Positions 1 through 7,574 are shown, counted from the first letter of the stretch. The stretch: DNA of 15,332 bases from Anaerolineales bacterium UBA3940 (GCA_002385675.1 DGDY01000166.1:1089-16420), one strand, 5' to 3'. Notes: a model not told the origin generated them from the sequence alone. Translations and numbers: made by a program.

Positions 1-122
1 CCGTCGTCCACGACCAGCACGTGCAGGTCAAGCTCGTGCTGCGCGCGTACGTCCGCCAGGCGGCTCAGGAGACATGGCAGCGCCTCTTCTTCGTTGTATG
101 CGGGCAAGATAACCTGGATCAT
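1..122 (-). CDS. Family 2 glycosyltransferase, N-terminal fragment
   Basis: The minus strand from the ATG at 122 reads MIQVILPAYNEEEALPCLLS and continues to a VLVVDDG motif at codons 35-41, where the window ends; the reading frame is open throughout. The V-I-L-P-A-Y-N-E-E-E start and the V-V-D-D-G that follows about 30 residues later are the first beta strand and the nucleotide-sugar/metal-binding Asp pair (D39, D40) of the GT-A fold in family 2 glycosyltransferases such as dolichyl-phosphate-mannose-synthase-like enzymes. The acceptor and sugar cannot be told from 40 residues. Only a weak ribosome binding site is visible, but a perfect TATAAT lies about 35 nt upstream. The gene is divergent from ddl. 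Homology is clear despite the short length; the exact subfamily is not. Confidence 0.8.
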   Translation of the reverse strand, partial: MIQVILPAYNEEEALPCLLSRLADVRAQHELDLHVLVVDD

Positions 123-157
123 TCGTCTGCTCGAGTTCTGGTCCGGTTCGCCGCGCC

Positions 158-163
158 ATTATA
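158..163 (-). promoter_or_regulatory. -10 box (TATAAT) for the glycosyltransferase gene
   Basis: The minus strand carries a perfect TATAAT here. Transcription would begin near 151, giving a leader of about 29 nt before the ATG at 122. No good -35 is seen at 16-18 nt. The call rests on the hexamer and its placement only. Confidence 0.5.
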
Positions 164-203
164 CACCGCCCGATAAGTGGTGCCATGTTTCGGGTGCTGC
201 CGA

Positions 204-232
204 TTGGGCCTGTCCTCAATCGGCGGTATACT
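204..232 (+). promoter_or_regulatory. Candidate sigma-70-type promoter for ddl
   Basis: TTGGGC (204-209) and TATACT (227-232) are separated by exactly 17 nt. The -35 matches the consensus in only three positions and the -10 in five. Transcription would begin near 239, about 44 nt ahead of the GTG start of ddl. Together with the minus-strand -10 at 158-163 this forms a divergent promoter pair. Confidence 0.5.
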
Positions 233-282
233 CTGCCGGACGGACCCCCGGCTACTTTTTAAACAGTGCAAAGGATGGCAGC

Positions 283-1404
283 GTGGCGAAAAATCGGATT
301 CGAGTCGGCGTGATCTTCGGGGGGCGCAGTGGCGAGCATGAAATCTCGCTCCGCTCCGCGCGCTCTATCATGGACGCGATCGACAAGGACAAGTACGACG
401 TGCTGCCCATCGGCATTACCAAGGAGGGGCAGTGGATCGCGGGCGGTGACCCGATGCGCACGCTCACAAGCGGCGAGCCGTCGGCGGGCCCGGCGGCGCT
501 GCTCGGCGAGCCGGGCGACTCTACGCTGAAGGCCATCGAGCCGGTTAACGAGACCTCGCGCAGCCTGACCGACATCGCCACCATCGACGTGTTCTTCCCT
601 GTGCTGCATGGGCCTTTCGGCGAGGATGGCACGGTGCAGGGCCTGCTGGAGCTGGCCGACGTGCCATACGTCGGGTCGGGCGTGGCCGGTTCGGCGGTCG
701 GCATGGACAAGGTGCTCTTCAAGGCGGTGATGCAGGCGCACCACATCCCGGTGCTACCCTACCAGCTTGTTCTGCGCTCCGAATGGGAGGAAAACCGCGA
801 AGCCGTGCTCGAACGGGTCATGGCCGCCCTGGACTTCCCGGTATTTGTAAAGCCCGCCAATCTCGGCAGCAGCGTCGGTGTGACGAAGGCTCGCGACCGC
901 GAGCAGCTTGCGGACGCGCTGGACGAGGCGGCCCGCTACGACCGCCGCCTGCTTGTCGAGCGGGGCATCAGCGCGCGGGAGATCGAGGTCAGCGTGCTGG
1001 GGAACGAACACCCGGTTGCGTCCGTCCCCGGCGAGGTCATCCCCGGTGACGAGTTCTACTCGTACAAGGACAAATACCTCGATGACAAGGCCAAGCTTCT
1101 CATCCCCGCCCCGCTTGATGAGCGCCTCACCGAGCAGGTGAGAGAACTCGCGGTGGCGAGCTTCAAGGCCATTGACGCCGCCGGGCTGGCCCGCTGCGAC
1201 TTCCTGCTCGACCGCGAGACCGGCGAGCTGTGGATGAACGAGATCAACACCATCCCCGGCTTCACGTCGATCAGCATGTACCCGAAGCTGTGGGAGGCGT
1301 CGGGCATCCCCTACCCGGAGCTGATCGACCGGCTGATCCAGCTTGCGCTGGAGCGGCACGCCGACAAGAAGCGCAGCAAGACGACCTACGAACCGGAGAG
1401 CTAG
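283..1404 (+). CDS. ddl: D-alanine--D-alanine ligase
   Basis: This is an ATP-grasp ligase of 373 residues that joins two D-alanines for the peptidoglycan pentapeptide in the cytoplasm. The family motifs are in order: [16 protein letters not shown] (9-24, with E18 in the conserved Glu position), [12 protein letters not shown] (109-120), K190-PANLGSSVG, the omega-loop FYSYKDKY (258-265), RCDFLLD (304-310) and [16 protein letters not shown] (319-334), which holds the metal-binding Glu/Asn. Y265 falls where D-Ala-D-Ala enzymes have Tyr and D-Ala-D-lactate enzymes have Phe, so a depsipeptide ligase is unlikely. I chose GTG at 283 because AAAGGA lies 7 nt upstream and the protein then begins right at the first beta strand. 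The frame stays open back to 94, but that extra 63 residues looks non-coding and crosses the promoter. The gene is followed 101 nt later by ftsQ. Confidence 0.96.
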   Translation: MAKNRIRVGVIFGGRSGEHEISLRSARSIMDAIDKDKYDVLPIGITKEGQWIAGGDPMRTLTSGEPSAGPAALLGEPGDSTLKAIEPVNETSRSLTDIATIDVFFPVLHGPFGEDGTVQGLLELADVPYVGSGVAGSAVGMDKVLFKAVMQAHHIPVLPYQLVLRSEWEENREAVLERVMAALDFPVFVKPANLGSSVGVTKARDREQLADALDEAARYDRRLLVERGISAREIEVSVLGNEHPVASVPGEVIPGDEFYSYKDKYLDDKAKLLIPAPLDERLTEQVRELAVASFKAIDAAGLARCDFLLDRETGELWMNEINTIPGFTSISMYPKLWEASGIPYPELIDRLIQLALERHADKKRSKTTYEPES

Positions 1405-1491
1405 GCGCATCGGGCTGATTGTATGTGTCCCCACCTCTTTCCCCCGATGGCGTGGAACGCTCGCCGGATCTGCGCTCTGCCGGGGGCCGAG

Positions 1492-1497
1492 TATAAT
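1492..1497 (+). promoter_or_regulatory. -10 box (TATAAT) directly ahead of ftsQ
   Basis: A perfect TATAAT ends only 8 nt before the ATG of ftsQ at 1506. A start about 7 nt downstream (near 1504) would give a leaderless or almost leaderless message. There is no purine-rich ribosome binding site between the hexamer and the ATG. No convincing -35 is present at 16-18 nt. The rest of the 101-nt ddl-ftsQ gap holds only a 7-bp inverted repeat (CATCGGG at 1408-1414, CCCGATG at 1443-1449). Confidence 0.5.
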
Positions 1498-1505
1498 CAG
1501 TAATC

Positions 1506-2321
1506 ATGAAGCAGCGTACCGTTCGCACGCCCCGACGCAGCCACGCCCGCAAGCCGACCGTCCGTCGCCGAACCCGTACCGGCCTGCGGCTCCCAACCGC
1601 AGCCGGCCTTAAGTGGCGATGGGTGAGCCTTGCCCTCGCGCTGGTCGCTGCCGGCGGCCTGATCTTCCTCTTCACGAGCGAGATGTTCGTCGTCAGCCGT
1701 GTCGAGGTCGGGGGCACAACTTACGTCCCGGCGGAGGAGATTTACACGCTGAGCGCCATTGCCGACAAGCACATCCTGCAGGTGAACCCGGAGGAGGTCG
1801 CGCAGCGTGTCGCCAGCTCGCCCAGTCTTGAAGCTGCCGAAGTGATTGTCGAGTGGCCCGCGCGGGTGATCATTCTCGTGCAGGAGCGGGAACCGGCCAT
1901 CGTGTGGGAGCAAGGCGAGTGGCGCTACTGGGTAGACAGCCGGGGGCGGCTCATGCCTGAGCGGGTAGAGATGCCTGCGCTGGTGCGAGTCGTCAACGAG
2001 GGGGAGGAGATCCCCTTCCAGTGCCCCGGCCCGGCGTGCTCGGAGGCAGGGGAGATCACGATTGACCCCGCCGTTGTCGCCGGTACGCAGCATCTAAAGA
2101 CTCTGCGCAGTAACATCGAGATGCTATACTACGATCCCGTGCATGGCCTGAGCTACCAGGATGGGCGGGGCTGGCGCGGCTACTTCGGGGTAGGGGCTGA
2201 TATGGACATCAAGCTCGCGGTCTACGAGACGCTCATCGAGGATCTGGAAGCGCGCGGGCTGGTTCCGGTGTATATTGATGTCAGCAACCCCGATGCGCCG
2301 TTCTATCGAATCGCGCGTTGA
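1506..2321 (+). CDS. ftsQ: Cell division protein FtsQ/DivIB
   Basis: FtsQ is a single-pass membrane protein that bridges the cytoplasmic Z-ring and the septal peptidoglycan machinery. The 271-residue product has a very basic N-terminus (1-37, rich in Arg/Lys), one transmembrane helix (about 39-57) and then the extracytoplasmic POTRA domain (about 62-130: F-V-V-S-R-V-E-V-G-G, the HILQVNPEEVAQRV segment and V-Q-E-R-E-P). The beta domain ends in the characteristic VYIDVSNPDAPFYRI. Length and layout are normal for the family. Two cysteines (C173, C178) flank a Gly-Pro turn in the extracytoplasmic part and could pair. There is no Shine-Dalgarno; see the -10 box just upstream. ftsA follows after 40 nt. 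FtsQ diverges fast in sequence, so the call also rests on the position between ddl and ftsA. Confidence 0.93.
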   Translation: MKQRTVRTPRRSHARKPTVRRRTRTGLRLPTAAGLKWRWVSLALALVAAGGLIFLFTSEMFVVSRVEVGGTTYVPAEEIYTLSAIADKHILQVNPEEVAQRVASSPSLEAAEVIVEWPARVIILVQEREPAIVWEQGEWRYWVDSRGRLMPERVEMPALVRVVNEGEEIPFQCPGPACSEAGEITIDPAVVAGTQHLKTLRSNIEMLYYDPVHGLSYQDGRGWRGYFGVGADMDIKLAVYETLIEDLEARGLVPVYIDVSNPDAPFYRIAR

Positions 2322-2361
2322 GGTATGCAACCAGTACACAGTGTGAGAAAGTAGCCAAACG

Positions 2362-3621
2362 GTGAGCACAGAACGCATCGTCGTCGGCGTTGACGTCGGC
2401 ACAACGAAGATCTGCACGCTCGTCGGCGAGATCGGCGCCGACGAGACCATCCGCATCATTGGCGTCGGCATCGAGCCCTCTCAGGGGATGAGCAAGGGCA
2501 CCGTCGTCGATGTGGCGCTGGCAACCGAAGCGGTGCGGGCCTCCAAACGGCAGGCGGAGCGGACGTCCGGCTATGAGATCGGGCGGGCGTATGTCAGCGT
2601 CGCCGGGAAGCACATCCACTCGGTGAACAGCCGGGGGGTGACGGGCCTCAGCCCGAACCGGGGCGCGGTCGAGCCGGACGACGTCGAGCGGGCGCTTGAG
2701 GCGGCACAGGCGATCGCGCTGCCGCACAACCGCGAAATCATCCACGTCATCCCGCGTACCTTCACCGTCGACGGGCAGGAGAACATCCGCAACCCGCTGG
2801 GGCTGCACGCCTACCGCCTTGAAGTCGAGGCGCACATCATCACGGCGGCGGCGTCCTCGCTGCGCAACCTGGAGAAGTGCATCAACGATGCCGGGCTGGA
2901 GGTTGACCGCTTCGTGCTGAACCCGCTCGCCAGCGCCGAGAGCGTGCTGACCCAGGCGGAGCGCGAGTCAGGGGTGGTGCTCATCGACATCGGCGGCGGT
3001 ACGACAGACATCGCCGTTGTGATCGAGGGGACGGTGTGGCACACCGCCGTCATTGAGGTGGGGGGCAACCACATCACGAACGACATCGCGCACGTGCTGC
3101 ACCTGCCGGTCAGCGAGGCGGAGCGCATCAAGATCGACTATGGTAACTCGCGCCCCGACACCGTGCCGACCGACCAGATCGTCACAATCCAGCCGTTTGG
3201 GGAGGACATGCCCACGCAGCTTCTGGCCTACGACCTCGCGCAGATCATCGAGGCGCGTGTGGACGAGATCTTCACGCTCGTCGTGCAGGAGCTTAAGCGT
3301 TCGGGCTACGACGGCCTGCTGCCCGCCGGTGCGGTGCTCACCGGCGGCACGTCCGCACTGAAGAACATCCGGCACAACGCCAGCGCGATCCTGCATATGC
3401 CGGCGCGCATCGCCCACCCGGAGAAGATCACCGGGCTGGTGGACAAGCTGAAGATCCCCCAGCATGCGACCGGGGTAGGGCTGCTGCAGTTCGCGCGGCG
3501 GCTCGACAGCGGCATGGCGGACAGCCTCGGCACAAGCCCGCGCCGGGGCCGGCGCTCCGGCGGCCTCGCTGTCGGCGATAAGATCGGCAACCTGCTGAAG
3601 CGGCTGCTGCCCGACGAATAA
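2362..3621 (+). CDS. ftsA: Cell division protein FtsA
   Basis: FtsA is the actin-like ATPase that tethers FtsZ filaments to the membrane. The 419-residue product shows the nucleotide-binding motifs in order: VVGVDVGTTK (phosphate 1, 7-16), LIDIGGGTTDIAV (phosphate 2, 207-219) and AVLTGGTSAL (adenosine motif, 324-333). The SHS2 insert lies near 85-165 (Y-V-S-V-A-G-K-H through the HIITAAASSLRNLEKC stretch). The C-terminus KIGNLLKRLLPDE is the expected short amphipathic membrane-targeting helix, preceded by a basic Gly/Arg linker. The start is GTG at 2362, with a weak GAGAAAG about 10 nt upstream; this places the first beta strand at residue 5, as usual. The 40-nt gap to ftsQ suggests co-transcription, while ftsZ lies 242 nt further on and has its own upstream signals. 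Confidence 0.97.
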   Translation: MSTERIVVGVDVGTTKICTLVGEIGADETIRIIGVGIEPSQGMSKGTVVDVALATEAVRASKRQAERTSGYEIGRAYVSVAGKHIHSVNSRGVTGLSPNRGAVEPDDVERALEAAQAIALPHNREIIHVIPRTFTVDGQENIRNPLGLHAYRLEVEAHIITAAASSLRNLEKCINDAGLEVDRFVLNPLASAESVLTQAERESGVVLIDIGGGTTDIAVVIEGTVWHTAVIEVGGNHITNDIAHVLHLPVSEAERIKIDYGNSRPDTVPTDQIVTIQPFGEDMPTQLLAYDLAQIIEARVDEIFTLVVQELKRSGYDGLLPAGAVLTGGTSALKNIRHNASAILHMPARIAHPEKITGLVDKLKIPQHATGVGLLQFARRLDSGMADSLGTSPRRGRRSGGLAVGDKIGNLLKRLLPDE

Positions 3622-3650
3622 CGGGGTGGTGGCTTCCGGGCCGGATGGCG

Positions 3651-3683
3651 CTTGTACTGCCGCCGGGCAAAAATACGTACAAG
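3651..3683. repeat. 7-bp inverted repeat after ftsA
   Basis: CTTGTAC (3651-3657) and GTACAAG (3677-3683) are perfect inverted copies around 19 nt. TTCCCGTTTTT follows, so this could be a weak terminator of the ftsQ-ftsA message, or an operator ahead of ftsZ. The stem is short and the loop long, so neither role is secure. Confidence 0.4.
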
Positions 3684-3696
3684 TTCCCGTTTTTAG

Positions 3697-3724
3697 TTGC
3701 ATCATTTTTCACTTTATTGATAAT
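3697..3724 (+). promoter_or_regulatory. Candidate distal ftsZ promoter
   Basis: TTGCAT (3697-3702) and GATAAT (3719-3724) are 16 nt apart in an AT-rich patch that stands out from the GC-rich surroundings. The -10 matches five of six consensus positions and the -35 three of six. It would give an ftsZ leader of about 130 nt. Confidence 0.4.
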
Positions 3725-3774
3725 GAGGATATGTGGGGTGGTTACCTCGTGCGTCTATATGCCAAAAGTTGGTA

Positions 3775-3780
3775 TATAAT
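3775..3780 (+). promoter_or_regulatory. Candidate proximal ftsZ promoter, -10 box
   Basis: A perfect TATAAT inside GGTATATAATCG predicts a start near 3787 and a 76-nt leader for ftsZ. No good -35 is visible at 16-18 nt. The leader contains a small inverted repeat, GGATCA (3806-3811) and TGATCC (3833-3838), and a good ribosome binding site at 3851-3855. Confidence 0.5.
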
Positions 3781-3863
3781 CGCATAATCAGCCAACAATC
3801 CGGACGGATCAGGGTGGGTCAGTCCTCAGCGGTGATCCACAGCATTAGCCAGGAGAAATACCC

Positions 3864-4994
3864 ATGGTGGACCAGGAAGCTCAGTCATCGTCCTACGCCA
3901 AGATCAAGGTGATCGGTGTGGGCGGTGGCGGCAACAATGCCGTGAACCGCATGATTGAAGAAGGTATGCAGGGCGTCGACTTCGTCGCCGTGAACACGGA
4001 CGCGCAGGCCCTGGACTCGTCGCTTGCCAAGCACCGGGTGCAGATCGGCAAGAAGCTGACCCGCGGCCTTGGCGCAGGCGGCGACCCGGAGGTGGGGCGC
4101 AAGGCGGCAGAGGAATCCCGCGATGACCTTGCCAAGATCGTTGGCGAGGCGGACATGATCTTCATCACGGCGGGGATCGGCGGTGGCACCGGCACCGGTG
4201 CATCGCCCATTATCGCCGACATCGCCAAGAAGTCGGGCGCGCTGACCATCGGCGTGGTGACCAAGCCCTTCAGCTTTGAGGGGCGGCAGCGCGAGCGGGT
4301 CGCCATCGAGGGCATCGAGCGGCTCAAGAACGCAGTGGACACGCTGATCGTCATTCAGAACGATCGCCTGCTCAAGATTGTCGACAAGCGAGCCAGCCTG
4401 AAAGAGGCCTTCTCGGTTGCCGACGATGTGCTGCGCCAGGGTATCCAGGGCATCAGCGAACTGATTACCGTGCCCGGCCTGATCAACCTCGACTTTGCCG
4501 ACGTCCGCACGATCATGGCGGAGGGCGGGGCTGCGCTGATGGCGGTCGGCCATGCCTCCGGTGAGGATCGCGCGCGCAAGGCAGCGCAGATGGCGATCAC
4601 CAACGAGCTGCTTGATGTGACGATCAACGGCGCGAGCGGCATCCTGTTCAACATCACCGGTGGCCCTGACCTCTCGCTGTACGAGGTGAACCAGGCCGCC
4701 GAGATCATTAAGGAAACCGCGGATCCGAACGCCAACCTGATCTTCGGCGCGGTCGTCGACGAGTCGATGGGCGAGGAGATGCGCATCACCGTCATCGCGA
4801 CGGGCTTCGGCCAGCTTCGCACCGCTCGCCCGCGCTTTGGCAACGAGGGGGCTGCCAAGCCGGAGGCGGGTGGATTGGACGTGCCTGCGTCTCGCCCGGC
4901 GTCGGTCGACGAGCAGCAGCCGCGCAGCTTCGAGGACAACATCGACATGCCGGCCTTCCTGCGCCGCCGCTACCGGGAGCAGAGCAACGACTAG
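3864..4994 (+). CDS. ftsZ: Cell division protein FtsZ
   Basis: FtsZ is the tubulin-like GTPase that polymerises into the division ring. The 376-residue product contains the N-terminal nucleotide-binding strand [18 protein letters not shown] (13-30), VNTDAQAL (43-50), the tubulin signature [15 protein letters not shown] (101-115), the NDRLL segment (166-170) and the T7 catalytic loop NLDFADV (208-214), which supplies the Asp that hydrolyses GTP in the neighbouring subunit. After a roughly 35-residue linker, the conserved C-terminal peptide reads [10 protein letters not shown], the docking site for FtsA and other partners. Met105 of many relatives is Ile here and Ala114 is Ser, both mild changes. 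ATG at 3864 has AGGAG 8 nt upstream, the best ribosome binding site of the cluster. A tandem hairpin and terminator follow the stop. Confidence 0.99.
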   Translation: MVDQEAQSSSYAKIKVIGVGGGGNNAVNRMIEEGMQGVDFVAVNTDAQALDSSLAKHRVQIGKKLTRGLGAGGDPEVGRKAAEESRDDLAKIVGEADMIFITAGIGGGTGTGASPIIADIAKKSGALTIGVVTKPFSFEGRQRERVAIEGIERLKNAVDTLIVIQNDRLLKIVDKRASLKEAFSVADDVLRQGIQGISELITVPGLINLDFADVRTIMAEGGAALMAVGHASGEDRARKAAQMAITNELLDVTINGASGILFNITGGPDLSLYEVNQAAEIIKETADPNANLIFGAVVDESMGEEMRITVIATGFGQLRTARPRFGNEGAAKPEAGGLDVPASRPASVDEQQPRSFEDNIDMPAFLRRRYREQSND

Positions 4995-5041
4995 GTGGGC
5001 ACAGCCTTCACCGCGTGGCCCGGCTAACCTGAACCGTCGCT

Positions 5042-5060
5042 TCCCTGCGCACCGCAGGGA
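5042..5060. repeat. Perfect 8-bp hairpin after ftsZ
   Basis: TCCCTGCG (5042-5049) and CGCAGGGA (5053-5060) pair perfectly around a CAC loop, 48 nt after the ftsZ stop. There is no T tract directly after it, so it probably does not terminate transcription alone. It may protect the 3' end or act with the stronger hairpin 26 nt downstream. Confidence 0.6.
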
Positions 5061-5085
5061 GGATGTGGGCTGCATCGAATACATT

Positions 5086-5113
5086 CGTCCCCGGCCTGGG
5101 CCGGGGACGTTTT
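5086..5113 (+). terminator. Rho-independent terminator of ftsZ
   Basis: CGTCCCCGGCC (5086-5096) and GGCCGGGGACG (5099-5109) form a perfect GC-rich stem of about 10 bp with a CTGG loop, followed by TTTT (5110-5113). It lies between ftsZ and the convergent gene ending at 5136. The minus-strand side has no T run, so it should act mainly on plus-strand transcripts. Confidence 0.85.
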
Positions 5114-5135
5114 GTGCTGCCGGGCTGGTGAAAAC

Positions 5136-5975
5136 TCAGCGCGGGTTGTCGTCGAAAAGCGCCTGCTGCGGATAGGCCAGGTCGTCGGCATCGGCGTAGC
5201 CGATTTCCAGCAGGTTGTGGTTCACCTTTTCGAACTGCTCGTGCAGGTTGGCCTGCTGGATCAACTGCACGGCGGATGGCTCCGCCGAGTACACACCGAG
5301 CACCGTAACGAACGTCCCCCGGTAATAAGAGAGCCAGCGACCGCCCTCGATCTGCGTGCTGAGCGGGCGTCTTTGCTCCGGCAGGTCGGTATCCCGGTCA
5401 CGAAGGCTCTCCAGCAGGGGGGCGATTGTTCGCTCCGGCACGTCCACTGTGCCGAACACCCGTATGATGCCGCCCGTCCAGTTGTCGTAAATGGCGAGCC
5501 CTTCGAGGCGGGCGGCGTGCCGCTTGCGCAGAATGCCCGTGTAGCCCTCCGAGGCGGCGCGCTGCCAGGCGTCGGTGTGCGGATCGCGCGAGAGCAGGCG
5601 CAGAATGAGCGTCTTCTGCTCGGCATAGTGCGTGTAGATCGCCTGAAACTGCGCCTGGTTGATCTGCCCTTCGGTCAGCTCCCGCGTGACCTGCGCCATC
5701 TTCTCCTCGATAGTAGCGAGCGCCGTGTCCGGGTCATCGCCGAGGCTCTCGGCGACAGGCTCGTCAAGCTCGCTCAGGTCGATGCGGTCGTGCGGGTCGG
5801 TGGGGTCGGTCGTGAAGGGGGTGGTCCCGTGGCGGCGGGCGCGTTCGACCTCTTCAGGATACAGCCGCCGCAGGATCGACCGCGCGGACGACGACACCCG
5901 GAAGCCGGGCTCGCGCCGGTCGGGAGTGTCATCGTCGGTGGGCTGGTTGGGGTAGGATGGTTTGCTGTCGGTCAT
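5136..5975 (-). CDS. Uncharacterised 279-residue soluble protein
   Basis: I do not recognise this protein with confidence. It has no signal peptide or membrane segment. The N-terminus (1-80) is polar, acidic and Pro/Asp-rich, so probably flexible. Residues 84-130 form a helical stretch whose central pattern, I-E-E-K-M-A-Q-V-T-R-E-L-T-E-G-Q-I-N-Q-A-Q-F, resembles the short SHOCT-type helical hairpin (a Leu-rich helix, a Gly-x-Ile turn, then a helix with Phe). Residues 157-255 (GLAIYDNWTGG, then GTFVTVLGVYSAEPSAVQLI and a final helix) alternate strands and helices in a way that recalls roadblock/LC7 domains. Both resemblances are by eye. ATG at 5975 has CAGGAG about 9 nt upstream, and a -10 box lies at 6010-6015. 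It sits 88 nt downstream of folC on the same strand, so it may be partly co-transcribed with it. Confidence 0.75.
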   Translation of the reverse strand: MTDSKPSYPNQPTDDDTPDRREPGFRVSSSARSILRRLYPEEVERARRHGTTPFTTDPTDPHDRIDLSELDEPVAESLGDDPDTALATIEEKMAQVTRELTEGQINQAQFQAIYTHYAEQKTLILRLLSRDPHTDAWQRAASEGYTGILRKRHAARLEGLAIYDNWTGGIIRVFGTVDVPERTIAPLLESLRDRDTDLPEQRRPLSTQIEGGRWLSYYRGTFVTVLGVYSAEPSAVQLIQQANLHEQFEKVNHNLLEIGYADADDLAYPQQALFDDNPR

Positions 5976-6009
5976 GGCAGGCGGCTCCTGTCTCCTGTCC
6001 TACCTGCGT

Positions 6010-6015
6010 AGTATA
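6010..6015 (-). promoter_or_regulatory. -10 box (TATACT) for the 279-residue protein gene
   Basis: TATACT on the minus strand would start transcription near 6003, about 28 nt ahead of the ATG at 5975 and just upstream of its ribosome binding site. No -35 of quality is seen at the right distance. If used, it lets this gene be expressed apart from folC. Confidence 0.4.
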
Positions 6016-6063
6016 ACATTCCCTGGCACCGGCGGCGCGACTGTAACAGGACTGCGAGCGCGG

Positions 6064-7464
6064 CTACGGGTGCCCGTTCGGGAACATCGTGCGCTGCGTA
6101 ATGATCTCCTCGACGCTGTGCCAGTGCGAGCGCACCATGCCGATGAGGTACAGCGAGCCCGTGACGAGCACGAGGTCATCCGGCCCGGCGAGCGCGAGGC
6201 CCCGCTCCAGCGCGGCAAGCGGCACAGGCTCGGCCTCCACGCGGCTGACTCCGGCGGCCCGGGCGAGGTCGGCCAGGTCCTCGGCGAGGATGGCGGGCTT
6301 GCCCTTCACCTTCGGGTAGGTCGTCACAACCTCGTCGGCAAGTGGCGCGAGCGCCTGCATGATCGGCTCGACGGTTTTGGCTTCGAGCATCCCCAGCACA
6401 AGGATGAGACGGTTGTAGTCAAATACCTGGGGGATAGCGGCCAGCAGCGCGCCGATCTTCTCCTGATTGTGCGCACCGTCCAGAACGGCGAGCGGGTTCG
6501 TCTGCATGACTTCCAGCCGCCCGGCGAAGCACGCATTCGCCAGGCCGCGCCGCAGTGCCGCCTCGTCGAGTTCAAAGCCCTGCGCCTCGGCGTAAAGCTC
6601 CAGCGCGGCGAGTGCGAGCGCCGCGTTGGCAAGCTGGTGCTGGCCCAGCAGCCCGACGGTCGCGTCTTCTAGTGTGAGCTTCAGCCCGTGATAGGTGAAG
6701 CGCCCGCCATGCCGCGTCAGTTCGATAGGCTGGTAGTGAATATCGCGCCCGAGCCGGATGGTGCGCGCCCCGCGCCGTGAGGCCTCCTCCTCGATAACTT
6801 GCCACGCGACATCCGCCACATCGCCGACGACGACCGGCACGCCCGGCTTGATGATCCCCGCCTTGTGAAACGCAATCGCGTCGAGCGTTTCGCCGAGCAC
6901 GCGGGTATGGTCGTAGTGTACGGTGCTGATCACGCTGACGCGCGGCATCACCACGTTGGTGGCGTCGTAGCGCCCGCCCATGCCGACCTCGATCACACCG
7001 ACATCGCATCCCTCGTCCGCAAAGTGCCGCAGCGCGAGCCCAAGCCAGGCTTCGGCATAGTGCGGGCTGCCGAGCGCGCTGTCATAAACGGCGAGCGCCT
7101 CCACGCCCTTCATGACGCGATCCACCAGCCGGATGGCATCCGGTGCGCTGATGAGCTTGCCGTTCACGCGGGCTTTCTCAAGCGGCGTCTGGAGGTAGGG
7201 TGAGGTGTGCGTGCCGACGCGGTGACCCATCTCCTTCAGCATCGACTCGCACAGGATGGAGATCGATCCCTTGCCGGAGGTCCCCCCGACGTGGATGATG
7301 TCCATGCTGCTCTGCGGGTCGTCGAGTTCGTGCATCAGGTGGCGGGTGCGCTCCAGCCGCCGCTGGAACTCGGCTTCACGCTCCTCCGGGTCGTCGAGCG
7401 ACTCGGCTGGCCGGGTGATCAGGGATTCGATACGTTTGAAGGCGGTGCTGAGTTCGTTGTTCAA
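6064..7464 (-). CDS. folC: Folylpolyglutamate synthase / dihydrofolate synthase
   Basis: FolC is a Mur-ligase-family ATPase that adds glutamate to (dihydro)pteroate or folates in the cytoplasm. The 466-residue protein carries the P-loop HVGGTSGKGS (58-67, K65 and S67), the TSPYLQTPLEKARVNGKLIS folate/omega loop, the metal-site motif EVGMGGRYDATNV, YDHTRVLGETLDAIAFHKAGI (the DHxxxLG and KAGI boxes), GQHQLANAALA, LDGAHN in the C-terminal domain, and TGSLYLIG near the end. Many relatives have HVAGTNGKGS for the P-loop, so Ala and Asn are replaced by Gly and Ser here. The start is TTG at 7464: GAGG lies about 10 nt upstream, and the first in-frame ATG codons would remove the N-terminal helix preceding the P-loop. 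Whether it has one or both activities cannot be told from sequence. Confidence 0.95.
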   Translation of the reverse strand: MNNELSTAFKRIESLITRPAESLDDPEEREAEFQRRLERTRHLMHELDDPQSSMDIIHVGGTSGKGSISILCESMLKEMGHRVGTHTSPYLQTPLEKARVNGKLISAPDAIRLVDRVMKGVEALAVYDSALGSPHYAEAWLGLALRHFADEGCDVGVIEVGMGGRYDATNVVMPRVSVISTVHYDHTRVLGETLDAIAFHKAGIIKPGVPVVVGDVADVAWQVIEEEASRRGARTIRLGRDIHYQPIELTRHGGRFTYHGLKLTLEDATVGLLGQHQLANAALALAALELYAEAQGFELDEAALRRGLANACFAGRLEVMQTNPLAVLDGAHNQEKIGALLAAIPQVFDYNRLILVLGMLEAKTVEPIMQALAPLADEVVTTYPKVKGKPAILAEDLADLARAAGVSRVEAEPVPLAALERGLALAGPDDLVLVTGSLYLIGMVRSHWHSVEEIITQRTMFPNGHP

Positions 7465-7509
7465 ATGCCAAAATCCTCGTCGTCGACATCAAGGCGGTAT
7501 CGGCCCCGA

Positions 7510-7515
7510 ATTGTA
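7510..7515 (-). promoter_or_regulatory. -10 box (TACAAT) for folC
   Basis: TACAAT on the minus strand predicts a start near 7503, leaving a leader of about 38 nt before the TTG codon of folC. The -35 region is weak. It lies downstream of the terminator at 7575-7607, so folC is probably a separate unit from the FecR-like gene. Confidence 0.45.
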
Positions 7516-7574
7516 ACACACTCTCCCCTCACCGAAAGGCCGAAAAATCCCACCTATGCGAACCACATCCCCAG

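Noticed and set aside
28..219. Minus-strand 63-codon frame
   Set aside because: It is out of frame with the glycosyltransferase start that carries real family motifs in the same stretch.
94..282. Longer N-terminus for ddl
   Set aside because: The extra 63 residues overlap both divergent promoters and have no ribosome binding site; GTG at 283 has AAAGGA and matches the family start.
283..1404. VanA-type D-Ala-D-lactate ligase
   Set aside because: The omega loop retains Tyr (Y265) rather than Phe, and the division-cluster context fits a housekeeping ligase.
3885..5084. 399-codon open frame on the minus strand
   Set aside because: It lies opposite ftsZ and has no recognisable motif or ribosome binding site.
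5112..6011. 299-codon open frame on the plus strand
   Set aside because: It runs across the ftsZ terminator T tract and mirrors the minus-strand gene at 5136-5975, which has a proper ribosome binding site and -10 box.
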